From Sycon ciliatum (taxonomy: Eukaryota; Porifera; Calcarea; Leucosolenida; Sycettidae): a stretch of DNA of 64,000 nucleotides. The stretch's first letter is position 1, and the number at the start of each line of letters is the position of its first letter. A program made the position numbers and the translations under genes. Below are positions 18,959 to 31,300 of the stretch, one piece after another. A model generated the notes under the pieces. It was given only the letters and a program-made list of their open reading frames with translations. It was not told the DNA's origin and did not search any database. The stretch covers positions 72,448,874 to 72,512,873 of the forward strand of contig NC_088643.1 of NCBI RefSeq assembly GCF_964019385.1, written 5' to 3'.

Positions 18959-20283
18959 ACATGTTGACCTGACGTAACCCGTTATTAGTGCCATGCCATG
19001 CGCCAATAGCCGGACTGATATCTGCTCATGATGTGAGTGTGCAACCACCGCCTTGGTCTCATGCATCACCATGATCATCAGTGGGCCATTCTTAACACAA
19101 GGGTTTCAACTAAGGTCTGCCGAGGACACACGTGGGTCTAGTACTGATGTCTGATCCGATCATGACCGGCCTCAGATCTGCCCATTGTAACTATAATTAT
19201 TACTGCCTTGCAACTGCTACATGATGTGCTCGTGCATCATGATTGAAGAGGGGAGCTCCTCCCCAGTCTAGACCTCGAGCGTACCATGGACTCCACAATC
19301 CCCACCATGGACTCTTGGTGTAGGCTATCACCTTGCCAGTTAATTACTTACCACCTTCCGTGTTCGGACGTAGTCCGGGAAGGAGTAACGGACCCCATAA
19401 CTTCATAAGCTACAACAATGATATCGAGCATCGATCCTCACTGAACATGTAGATCTACACGACTGTAATGTACCTGACTACCTGTATTTGCATTGCAGTT
19501 CTCGCATCCGGTTTAGCTCAGCTCTCGGCAAAAGATCCACTGGCACTAACGGTAACGTTAGCAACAACACCGGTACCCCTGAATGTAACATGTTATTGTT
19601 GGAACAAACTAACCGTGTTACCGTTAGTGCTTACTTGGAATTGGAAATACGAGTTCTGACCGGTTTGACATGTACACTTCCAATCAAGGCCAGTGCAGCA
19701 TGCTGACTCAAGCCACCGAATTGCGAAGTCCGGTGAAGGCGAAGAGGCTTTCAAGGGTTACATGTCAAGGCCATGAGTAGCTTACCTCACAGCTATTCGT
19801 ATTACTCACTTCCCTTTTGTTAATGCTGCTATTTTAAGTACTTACTCATACAGGATCTGGGATGATGATAATCAAGTTTGCAGTTACTAGTATATCTAGT
19901 AGAGCCTGTACTAGTATAGTGGAGGATACATGTTACACACGTGGTACTCACTGACAAGAGGAAACATTGCCATTAGTGGTACACTGTTGATCCAGTGCTT
20001 ACGTTATGATAGCATCTGTTATGCTGCCACGGTAACACTTGGAATGTTGCGTGATCCATGGTGGCAAAAAAGACATGGCTAAGCTATATCTTCTTATACT
20101 GGAGTGTAGAGGAAGTAAGTCTAGAAGGAGAAAAAGGGATCTTCTTGTTTAATTTCTAATATTTCCCCTATGAGTATTAGCTCCTATCATTTGCTGTGAA
20201 CACATTGAGAGGAGAGAGCTTTCTCGAGCGTTGATCCCGGGTTCCGAAGTAAATCGACCACTCCCAGTTCGCGGGGCGGGGTT

Positions 20284-20287
20284 GTGT

Positions 20288-20377
<90 letters not shown>

Positions 20378-20387
20378 AAAAAGAGAG

Positions 20388-20474
<87 letters not shown>

Positions 20475-20540
20475 AGAGTGAGAGAGAGAGTGTGTGGGGG
20501 GGGGGGGGGGGAGAGGGAAAAAGAGAGAGAGAAATGGAGA
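20284..20540. repeat. Compound (TG)n-(GA)n microsatellite
   Basis: About 80 bp of TG repeats pass into about 100 bp of GA repeats, then a G run (about 20498-20510) and more GA. Confidence 0.95.
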
Positions 20541-20964
20541 GAGCGTCAAGGACACAGCCTTGACTTGAGTAGTCCTGTATATCTACTCATGACATCGTAG
20601 TGTTTCTAACTAGCCATGCACCTCATCCCAAGACTGCAGCTGCCAGCGGGTGATATTTGCAGCCAGCCGCAGGCCCGCCTGCTTCTTTCCATTTCCCCTC
20701 AAGCTTCGAATTACAATCATGTTATTGTACATAAGTCATTGTACATATGCCTGCTAATAAGCAGCTTGCAACGCTCACCAGCCCCGGACCTAGGCTAGCC
20801 CTCTCCTTCTCAGCTCAGCAACACCATTACATGTACATGTACATGGACTGAATACAGCACCGGGTCATCATCCATCATGCCATATCAGGCTCTAGCACGC
20901 CACCATCATTGACATCGCCATTGGTGTTACCTAGCTTTTACTGTTACATGTACATTGTACTTAT

Positions 20965-21555
20965 GGGAAGAGTGTGTTGCTCCCTACATGGGAGCTCGCG
21001 GTTTTCCTGCCGACTTGAATTCTCGCTTGACTGGCTCACGACTGCCATCCAGCACACGAGAAGTCCATCGAACCGTCCACTCGGCAAACCTGCAAGAAAG
21101 CACCACTCCCTGCTCAATACACAGTGTTTCGGGGAATTCACCCCTCGTCAGTTGAACTTGAGTTGGCTGAGGAAGATTGTGCCTGAAGAGCACCACTTAT
21201 ATACATGTAGTGCTCTGCTATCTGGTGTTCACGAGGTGTTTGTCGCGCTGGAAACGGAGCGTCTCTGTAAGTTTGTATCTCTGGTGATGTTTGTGCCTGG
21301 AGAGCACTATACTTATAAGTGGTGCTCTTCAGGCACAATCTTCCTCAGCCAACTCAAGTTCAACTGATGAGGGGTGAATTCCCCGAAACACTGTGTATTG
21401 AGCAGGGAGTGGTGCTTTCCTGCAGGTTTGCCGAGTGGACGGTTCGATGGACTTCTCGTGTGCTCTGGATGGCCGCGAGTCAGTCAAGTGAGAATTCAAG
21501 TCGGCAGGAAAACCGCGAGCTCCCATTACATGTAGGGAGCAACACACTCTTCCCC
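20965..21555. repeat. Long palindrome made of two LTR-like arms
   Basis: The arms 20965-21201 and 21314-21555 are near-identical inverted copies of about 240 bp, with a 112-nt centre. Each outer end begins gggaagagtgtgttgctccc. The same end sequence occurs as scraps at 9113-9176, beside a BEL/Pao fragment, and in diverged form at 57065-57105. The arms are therefore likely LTRs of that family in inverted orientation; a foldback element is the alternative. Confidence 0.8.
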
Positions 21556-22412
21556 TACTAGCGCGGAAGTCGCACCAACCTCTTCTTTACATGACTTGTA
21601 CTTATGGCAAGAGTATGCAGGATCGCATTTATTTTACTCCGCTGGCTGATTACTAGGTCTGGTTTCGCGGCTGCAGAGCTTCATACTGCCCAAAGTGCGT
21701 AGCAATTTCATTTCTTGATCAATGCCGTTTGCTCCAGTTGTGAGTGGAAATATATAAGGCCCTTCTCGTGCTGTGGATGGAGGCATTCTGGCAACTTAAA
21801 TATTTCCTGCTGTACTTACATGAACACTGTGGGTATGTACAAGTAATACAATACTGTACTGTACTGTACTGTACCTTTGTGGGTTCTTTAAAAATAATTC
21901 CTCACTGGTATGGTGTAATAACCATGATAACATCACCAGCGGCTACATTGTAGCTACAATCTCGAGACACATCCCCTGTGGCTAGGTGATACATTCTGTA
22001 AACCGGTGTACCGGACGTATAACGTTATCAATCTTTGTTCCTGATGGAACATTGCATCGCTTCCATCAGACTATACATTGTACATGTATCAGATAGAGAT
22101 TGCAGGGGCGTTGCCCAATGCCAGCATTCACCAATCACGTGTTTCTGGAATGCTAGGCAGGTGATTCTCCCAGGCACTGTTGTTTTGTTTGGTCCTGTTG
22201 CTCTGCTACTACTAGTGCAGTAGTTGACAACGCTACAACTCCTCTGGTCCTGACCTGGACCTTTCAGTTGAACAAACCCTCAGTCGCAGACCATACTGGA
22301 CGCTGCATAATGTAGTATGATGTACAGTACCTCGATGCTGCACAATCGTCATGATTGTGGATTGTGCCTTTGTGGTTCATTTGACGCTCCCCACTACTCT
22401 TTGTAGTACATG

Positions 22413-22415
<3 letters not shown>

Positions 22416-22450
<35 letters not shown>
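22416..22450. repeat. (CTA)n trinucleotide repeat
   Basis: About eleven copies of the trinucleotide with no apparent coding context. Confidence 0.9.
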
Positions 22451-23756
22451 GCACATGTGGCCAGGGTCACACTGACACGGCGACAGACGGCGAGAAATGT
22501 TCAAGTATTACAGCCCGAAGTAAAGTTCAGCGGAAATAAAAGTGCGGACACACCGCTACTAAACTGGCTCTTCGGTTTCTGCGCCAGACTCTGATCAAAA
22601 CTCAAGTGCTAAATTCAGGAGAAAGCTACCTGACGGTGGTCAAGACTCGAGAGGTGCGGCGAGTAGTTCTACTTTTCAGACCATGATTACTCAAGAAGCG
22701 CAGCGTGTGAGTAGCGAGTTGTTCTTATGCAGTGGGATCTTATCACGTCCGCAGCATCGGCAAACATACCAGTCGACCTACCACTAGCCCTGCTCACTCA
22801 TCAGCTTAGGCAGATGGACATACATGAATGTATGCCGATGACGAACACGAAAGTGAGTATTTTAGTTAGTCCCACCGCTTCTTTTCGTGCCGGATTCCCA
22901 AATCCGCGGATCGGTGCTCTAGCTTTGTCCTCGCTGAGACCATCGCGCGTGGGTCGGGTAATGCCGTCGTGTATAAACATCAGTCATTGCTGGGAAACTC
23001 AGTCCGCAGCGACTGAGTCGGCGTCAAAGACTCAGGATCACGCCAGTATTGATGGACGGATAATTGAGACTAAGCGCATGGCCCCCTGGACGCAACTCGG
23101 ATGTAATTACGAGTCGACTAGTAGGCATTGGTCGATGTCACAGTTGCCAGGGCCAGAGCCATGATTACACCATTCCTACTACTCGGCTCATAACGTGAAC
23201 GCACACTTCAGGCATTTACCCAACCCGAGGAGCAGAGTTGCGAAGTTGTGTTCTTGCAGGAACATTCACCCGGAAATCTCCCTGCATCCAAAAGCAAAGG
23301 TTGGCGAATGGTGTAGTTTGGGCTCCTTCTTCCGTTGGTCTGTCACTGTCAGAAGAGGAAGCTAGAGATTGTACAAGATGGTGATAGTTCGAGAGCGGAT
23401 GAGATAGTTTGTGGTCCGAAAGCCCTCCCTTCGGCACACAGCGAAACGGTGGAGGCCGGACTACGCTAGCACTAAGTCAGCCAGCCCCCTGACTGGCCTG
23501 ATCACACGCGCGTTATGCAGGCGTCTCTAGCATGCAGCAACATGCTCGCAGCTCTATGAACACATGTGCAGCAGTCTTGGTCCTCTCAAAACTACTATAC
23601 TGTCTAAGGGTTTGTGGCAAGGTACTGATCATGCTGCTACTGGTAGCAACGAGCAATGGCGACGACGCACATGCAGCCAGGTCAATACAAGGTCAGTGCT
23701 AGATCTGTGTTGCATGTATGTTCCCTGGCAAGTACAAGTAGTTAGCCATCACCTGC

Positions 23757-23758
<2 letters not shown>

Positions 23759-23830
<72 letters not shown>
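23759..23830. repeat. (GT)n microsatellite
   Basis: A pure run of about 35 GT dinucleotides. Confidence 0.97.
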
Positions 23831-23831
<1 letters not shown>

Positions 23832-24077
23832 GCAACCCTCAATCTTACCTTCCTTGACCTTCAGGCGTGACAGAATTATACTATTACACATGCACTGGAC
23901 TACAGCTGGTGGATTTGCGTTTTGAACCGACTAATCACCAGGTCACACACAGCTGAAGACCCCCCCCCCCCCCTTTGTCATAGAACCATTGGGACCAGTG
24001 CAGTGGTGGAGAGGGATAGATGAGGAAGGACAACAGGAGTAGGATGAATGGTTAGAGGCAAATGTAGTGGTCGGAAG

Positions 24078-24290
24078 GGGGGGGGGGGCGCAGGGAGGAA
24101 GGAAGACGCCGACGGAGGGGGGCAGTGAGGAAAGAGGGAAAGAGGAGGGTGAATGGGAAGAGGAAAAGGTGGTGGGAGGGGGGGGGGCAGGGAGGAAAGA
24201 AGACGCCGACGGAGGGGGGGGGGCAGTGAGGAAGGAGGGACGGAGGAGGGTGAACGGGAAGAGGCAAAGGAGGGGGGGGGGGGGGGGGAT
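24078..24290. repeat. G-rich tandem duplication of about 105 bp
   Basis: Two copies of a block carrying 'gcagggaggaa-gaagacgccgacgga' and 'gcagtgaggaa-ggaggg', separated and bounded by runs of 8 to 16 Gs. The plus strand could form G-quadruplexes. Confidence 0.8.
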
Positions 24291-25365
24291 GGATGAAGTG
24301 CATTCTTTCCTTTCATGGCTGGATTGGTATCAAGTGCTCTGCGGCAGCCCCTTCAGTCCTTCAGCCTGAGCTTGAGACATACTCCAGACACTGCTAATTC
24401 AGCTAATTCAGCTCAGTTGTCAAGACAAGTAAGTTACTAACAGTTAGTACTACATAACTCTGAAGCACTTGGTCAAGTTCCTATTTCATGGGCAAACATC
24501 TCTTTGCCTGTTGACCAATCTCACCAGCATGCGACATCCTGACTTCTAAGTCGACTTGCAAAGCGGCTACTCACTGCAGTACTGTGTTTTCGGTTATAAG
24601 TTGACCTTTTACGGCCCAAAGCTGAATAAAAAAAGTGGTAGTCGATTGACAACCAGGGCTTATATTGACGCCGACTGGTCTGCTGATATTGATATTGAAC
24701 CGGTAAATAGAGGCCCCACGCATTGCGGGTGGGGTGGGGGGTGGGGGGTGGGGGGGAGGGTACTTTTAACCGGTAACATACGGTATTTCCTTGTACTGGT
24801 TGTACCGGGTTATACGCCACGAAGCATTGAAGTAAATGTATAAACATTTTCAAAAAAGTTTAAAAGCCTGCATGATTCTTCAAACACCTCTGCCTGTCCC
24901 ACTCTGGTCTGTCCCACCAACCAAGCTGAGTTCAGCCCCACGTGTCTGTGATTGTGTACCGAAATTACGGTAATGAAATTATCACATCTCCCAAAGGGTT
25001 TTGAGTTTTGTTCCTGGGAAGTGTGGTGAAGTGCTCACTTTGCAGAGTGAGCCTGCAGCTCAGAGTTAGCAGCTCACAATCCTGAGTGGCAAGGTCATGT
25101 AGCGGATCACATCATAATTATTCTCTTCTGGTGAATACCGTGTACCGTGGTGTACTGATACCAGGCTATGGGAATCCACTCAGACTATTTGCTGCTGGAA
25201 TTAATAATCACCAGTGTGTGTACTAACATAACTTGCCCTCTGGCTTGGCACCTGCCATGGCCTCTAGCTAAGTACTCATACTGAAGTACACATACACATG
25301 CACATACATAATACGTAGTACATACACATGCACATACACAATGCTAGCACATGAACATACAAGTA

Positions 25366-25856
25366 CAGTCCACTTTGCGTGCGAATAACGACCCTTGACT
25401 TGATCGTGCATGAGAAAAGCGTGCATGAGAAAAGCGGGTCGTTATTCGCAAGTTTTCATTATTCGTGAGTTTTCATTATTCGCAAGTTTTCATTATTCGC
25501 AAGTTTTCATTATTCGCGAGTTTTCATTATTCGTGAGTTTTCATTATTCGTGAGTTTTCATTATTCGCGAGTTTTCATTATTCGTGAGTTTTCATTATTC
25601 GTGAGTTTTCATTATTCGTGAGTTTTCATTATTCGCAAGTTTTCATTATTCGCGAGTTTTCATTATTCGTGAGTTTTCATTATTCGTGAGTTTTCATTAT
25701 TCGTGAGTTTTCATTATTCGTGAGTTTTCATTATTCGTGAGTTTTCATTATTTGTGGAGTTTAAAGTATCTAGTGAACCGGTCACACGGTCTGATGATTG
25801 TGTCCTTATTCAGGAGTTGTTGTTTTGCCCGAGGTCGTTATTCATGAGGTTGACTG
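25366..25856. mobile_element. TA-flanked MITE carrying a 17-bp satellite
   Basis: The left end CAGTCCACTTTGCGTGCGAATAACGACC (starting at 25366 after TA) is matched by an inverted right end that finishes ...GGTCGTTATTCATGAGGTTGACTG at 25856. Both ends resemble the MITE at 38370-38557. The interior is mostly the tandem array at 25443-25757. Confidence 0.75.
25443..25757. repeat. 17-bp tandem array, 18 units
   Basis: Eighteen units of gagttttcattattcgt type. Nearly all variation falls on one CpG: units read TTCGCGAG, TTCGTGAG or TTCGCAAG. Confidence 0.93.
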
Positions 25857-25882
25857 TGCATGTCCTGTCCAGAGTGACATGT

Positions 25883-26022
25883 ACATACACACACACACAC
25901 ACACATACACACATACACACACACACACATACACATGCACATACACATACATACACACATACACACACACACACACATGCACATACACATACATACACAC
26001 ATACACACACACACATGCACCT
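25883..26022. repeat. CA/TA microsatellite before the receptor gene
   Basis: An impure run of CA with ATACACATGCA interruptions, ending about 85 bp before the first coding exon of the receptor-like gene. Confidence 0.95.
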
Positions 26023-26106
26023 ACAAGTCGCATGCACATTTTTTCCAAGTAGATAAGAGAAGCCTTGTGGTTGTTATTATCATGATGTATGCACACGTCG
26101 ACGAGA

Positions 26107-28286
26107 ATGGATTCCATGATAATAATTACCTTTGCTTCCGCTGTTTGCTATAATATTACAGCTGTCACTGCAGCATCAGTTGGAACTAAGGAGCAGAGCA
26201 GCTCCAGCAGCAATGCACCAGAAGCACCGCAGCTCCACAACCTACGCGTGTACCATAACCAGTTACACGGCTTCAACGTCACGTGGGAATACGGCAACAG
26301 CAGCAGCGGCGGTGGCACTGTCTCATCCGCATCCGCCGCCGTGCCCCCGGTCACGTTCACAGTGCAGTTCTACCAGCTGGTAGTGGCGCCATGCTGCGGT
26401 CCGTACCTAATACAGAACTGTGTGCATATTCAGCGCTACTGGTGTCAGGCAAGCAACATGACCAGCGGAGATCAGGGATACCACATACAGGTCATCAGCC
26501 AGCAGGGGGCGCATCGGAGCAGCGTCGCCTCGCCTGGCTTCTTTCTCAACGGTGTCAATGGTAGGTGGGACGAGGGCATGCCGCTGCCAGTTGAAAGTAG
26601 CTAGTCACACAGTGCTGTGAGCGGATAAGCCGCTGCCGGGTTAAACACACTAGCAATACGTGCCATAGCCTAGACTAATCACCAGTCCGGCTTTACATGC
26701 TACTTTGATGGAAAGGAGAATAATCACGAAAACAAAGCCTCCAGAGCGGTAATACCACCGCTCGCTGTTCGTTGTAGGTATTCAACTGAAGGTGTACGTG
26801 CAATGCAAATACATGTGCAAGTCCTACACTCTGAGCATTTACAATAATTGGCATCCATGGCAGGTTTGCTTGGCATCCATGGAAGGTTTGCTTGCATCCA
26901 TAGCAGGTTTGCTTGACTATCTCAGGATGGTGTTTTGCAGGAGAGAACAAGAACCTTTTTCGCCTTTTCCTAAATTACCACAAATTGCTATGCCTTCGCC
27001 CTGCTCCACAGAAACTCATTACGCTGATCAAGGGCTCAGACTACATCTACTTCAACACACACTCCGCGCTAACACTGCACTGCTAGCCCCTGCCTTCAAC
27101 CACCACACACTCTGCACACAGCCCCTGCCTAAAACACCACCGCTACCGCGCTAGCCCCCACAGTCTCACACGGCTTTTTATACCACCCTCTCCTGGCATA
27201 TATACCGGCATGGTTGGCACCCGATCTTCCTGTTGCCTGATGATTGCGTGAGCATGAAACTTAAAGTAGCAGCAAACAAGCCTCGATTGTCCTTGTTGTT
27301 CTGTTGTGTGTACTTCAAGTAGTTACAATAATTATTATATTTATTGCAGAAATCATTGCCCCCCCCCCCCACACACACACATCTACTTTGAAGTAGCTAC
27401 CTTGTGTAAGGTTAAACTGTATCTGTGGCATTGTGTCTCACTTTAGCTCCAGAAGGTTGCCAAATACAAAGATCTGTCCATCCACAGCCCGGGTGCGGCG
27501 TCCGGGTGAACTTCATGCTTGGTCCCGACTACATGGCTATGGTCAGGAGAGATCAGGTCTCTGTGCGCATCTATTTGTACAGCTCTAATACCGGCAACGA
27601 GGTAAGCTGTGGGCTTAAACCCGCCTGTTTTGAATACACTGGCTTGACTTTCAAGATACACGGTCGGCAAATATGCCTGGTTTTAGTGTTGACATCCGTA
27701 GAAATGCCTGGTTTGAATAGAAGCCCAATGTGAATAGAAGACTAGCCCTTCATGACATCGGCTTCTACATGAACAGGAAAAAGCCCGGCTTTGGCACGCG
27801 ACATTACGGGTATAAAACTATAAATGTCTATTTTTGACAGCTATGAGGCTAGGTCATTTAATGTACGTGATACACACGTAGTTGTGTGCATGTGTGAGGG
27901 GAAGGAGGGGGGGGGGGGGGGCATGTACTCAAGTATAGTATAAAGTACACGTGTTATCAGATGCATCGAATGTACTAGAGAGTAGAGAGTCGTCTACATA
28001 CATGTAGATCTCTTGCAGTCATGTATTGACTTCTTTGGATGGGACTCTGCTCTCCTGAACAGAGTACACTGAAGAGCCTGCTGAAGCCTGCACTGAATCT
28101 CAACTACAACCTAGACATGGCAAACACCATATGCAATACCACATACCATGTGATATGGGAAGTCGTCACAACAGCTGATGGCGTTGAGCGAACAACCGGC
28201 CGGTGCCATTTTGGCAGCGTTACCACCACATTGTCAAGAGGTAGAGTACCTTGTGTTTGTGTGTGTGTGGGGGGGGGGGGGGGGGG

Positions 28287-28331
<45 letters not shown>

Positions 28332-28338
28332 TGCGTTT

Positions 28339-28375
<37 letters not shown>

Positions 28376-31300
28376 ATGCGTGTGTGTGTGTGTATGTGTG
28401 TGTGTATGTGTGTGTGCGAGCGCGCGCGCATGTGCGCATGTGTTTTATGTTGGCAGCCATGGATGTCTGTTTGCGTGTGACCACCCACAACTAAAAACCT
28501 CCACATGATACACCGCGTTTAAAAGTCAACAACCTGATATTCTGTTTCTGTACCTGCCTCGGACACAGCACCAACACAGCCTCGCCTCACCTTGACCAGT
28601 GTTACAGCATGGTCAATTGATCTCCAGTGGACACCTGCCCTTCCTCTGCTCCAGGAGGATGAGAACACCGGCTATGTGGTGTGCTGCCGGGAGGTTTCAA
28701 GCCCTACCCGCCAGCAACAGGAGAGCCTGGCAGGGCTGCATGGTTGCATTACGTGCCGCAGTGAGTGCATCTGGTTGCCGGGTGCAGACCGCAACACGGC
28801 AACTCTAGCTGCACTGTCGGCCAGTACGCTGTACAGTGTGAATGTCACCGCGTTCTATGCTCATAGCATGGGCACGCCGAGCAATACGCTGGTGGTGGTC
28901 ACGCACGATCTTGGTAAGCATACAGGTCAGCGTGTTGTGTGTGTGTGGGGGGGGGGGGGGGGGTATCGATTATGTATGACCGTATTGATTTGATTTCTCT
29001 GTGCTGCGCTGATGAGTTCCGTGACAAACTCACAGCATGCTGTCCGCAGATTGAGTATTGATTTGTGTATGTGTGTGTGAGATCAGCCTTGCAGTGCATA
29101 ACATACCATAATATTTACTCAATCTGCGGACAGAACTATTTCGTCCTTTGTGACTCGTCAGCGCAGCACAGAGGAAATGAGTCCGAACATATTTTATCCA
29201 TGGCTCGGATTCATTGAGTAAGCAGCACAAAGCAGCACAAAGCAGCACAAAGTACGAGGTGAATAGCAATTTCTGGACATGAAAATAAAATAGAGCCCCA
29301 CTGGCTGTGTGTTTCACATTTTTCATATCTTTTTGTATCTATTGTATGGTCTAATCCTTCATCTTTCCAAATATGTCACAATTGCTCATGCTGTGATCCC
29401 AGAGACTTTATAGCAGGACGTTTTCGACGGGTGAATTTTTCGGCCTAAATTTCATTGTATGGAATTCTGGACATGAAAGTAAAATAGCGTCAATAGGCAT
29501 CCTATACTGCACCATTTTGGTTATTTTTTCTATTGATGGACTGCAGTTGGCCTCTTCACACTTCCAGCCAACAGGTCCAAGGCTATACAGCGTCTGAAGT
29601 GGAGTGCACATTGGGAAGCCAACGATTCGTCCATTTAAATACTTCTTATTTTACTCAAAATTCAAAATTCTCATGCGACATAGTACAACAAAACCCGTTG
29701 AAATGCCGCACAAGCAAAGGCTATCAACAAGGCACCGACACGAGGAGAAATTACAACAGCCCAGCTGTCAACTACGGCAAGAAAAAACTTCATCAACCTG
29801 ACTGACTTGACTCTACACGCGACGAAAAATTATTTTACTCGAAATGTCCAGAAATGTACAATGTCCAGAAATAGCAATTCACCTCGTAGTACATGACCGT
29901 GACCCTGTACATGCACTCAACAGCCCATGGAAGAGTTATGCAGAGTACGCTGCACCGTTTTTCATTTAAAAACTGCAACTCAACCGCACTTCTTTAGTAA
30001 AGGAAATCATTGGGAGCCTGACTGAACCGGCATATTAAATTTTGTCCTGGATGACCTGCTATGTACCAAGCCACAGAAATTCGGAATTCTAGGAATCTCG
30101 GTAATGTGCTCTCTGCAATCCTGTGTTATCCAGCATTGCCGGCCTGGGGAAATGGAAGTGTTACGTGCACTCAGGATGGCCATGCCGGTCACATCAACAT
30201 CTCATGGACAGTAAGCACAGTTCGCTATCACTAATGCTACCGGTTTTAGTTTCTCTCCCACACTTGGTATGTTTGCATCCTCCTGGATATTTGTGAATGA
30301 TCAGATCTATCCGTCTTGTTCTGATGGTACTACTTCCTCTTTTTTAAAGCGCGACTTGATTCTATCCTCTCTACCTCCATCCCCACCCGTACCTCCATCC
30401 CCACCATCACCCCTACCTCAGGCCGGGCCATCCCCACCCCTACCTCCATCCCCACCCCTACCTCAATCCCCCTACCCCTATCCCCACCCCACCCCTACCT
30501 CCATCCCCACCCCTATCCCCACCCCTACCCCTATCCCCACCCCTACCCCTATCCCCACCCCCACCCCACCCTACCCCCACCCCACTCCATCCCCACCTCC
30601 TGACCCCCACCTCTATGATTTGAAATACATGTACATGTATGTTTCGCTCACCGTTGTCATGCAGGAACCGATATGGAATACACAGCCAGCACATCGACTG
30701 CACATCATTGTTCTGGTGTCTCACAACACATCAGGGTTGGCAGAAATGGCAATGGTCGCAGAAGGAGATGCGTTAGAACTGGTACTACCCTCGGAAAGCA
30801 GAACTGCGGAGCTAAGTATGGCTGCGTCCGAAGACCAACGTCGGTATTACGTCCGGGTGACGCTTGTAACCGATGCAGGCAATGTATCAATCATGGGAAG
30901 CTGTGCCCTGGGTGAGTCATTGTCGTCAGTTGATACCGCTGCGTGATAATAACAGTCCTGATCATGTGTACTCGCGTATTCATGATCAAGTCCTCAGTAC
31001 TGCATGCAAGCTTTCCAATGCACTCCATTGCGAACTTGATCTACACACCCAAAATTGATCGTGCATTGTGCTGTGCTGATGTTGATTGTGCAGAAAGAGC
31101 ATTACCAGTAACTTCAGCAACAGCACAGCCACCGCCAAAGGCACTCTCCCCGAGCACATCCAAGCAGTTAACAGAGGCACGGCCAACAACACGCCTGGTA
31201 GCAAGACGAAGTGACTCGACTTCAGTGCCAGCCGCACTCACAGTCAGCACTGCAGCAAGCATGGCCGGCACACCTGATGTCAGCAGCTCTGCAAATTCAA

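Larger units (their letters stand above)
18093..26106. other. 8-kb gene-poor stretch rich in repeats
   Basis: No gene could be supported here on either strand. It contains GA and GT microsatellites, a long palindrome (20965-21555), a G-rich duplicated block (24078-24290) and a MITE with a 17-bp satellite (25366-25856). Two exon-like pieces at 22560-22860 and the open stretch to 23164 are discussed in the findings. A short piece at 19499-19705 has an acceptor-like start but no recognisable domain. Confidence 0.45.

Noticed and set aside
19468-19706. Exon-like stretch after tttgcattgcag
   Set aside because: The sequence has internal inverted words (taacggtaacgttag / ctaaccgtgttaccgttag) that suggest a small palindromic repeat rather than coding DNA.
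20187-20600. Long frames of repeated Ser-Leu, Glu-Arg, Thr-His or Cys-Val (also at 28104-28508, 47015-47215, 57248-57846)
   Set aside because: They are translations of dinucleotide microsatellites and are open in several frames at once.
25443-25757. Regular 17-bp repeats that could suggest a CRISPR array (also the 34-bp array at 41942-42489)
   Set aside because: There are no unique spacers, the units abut, and the genome is eukaryotic.
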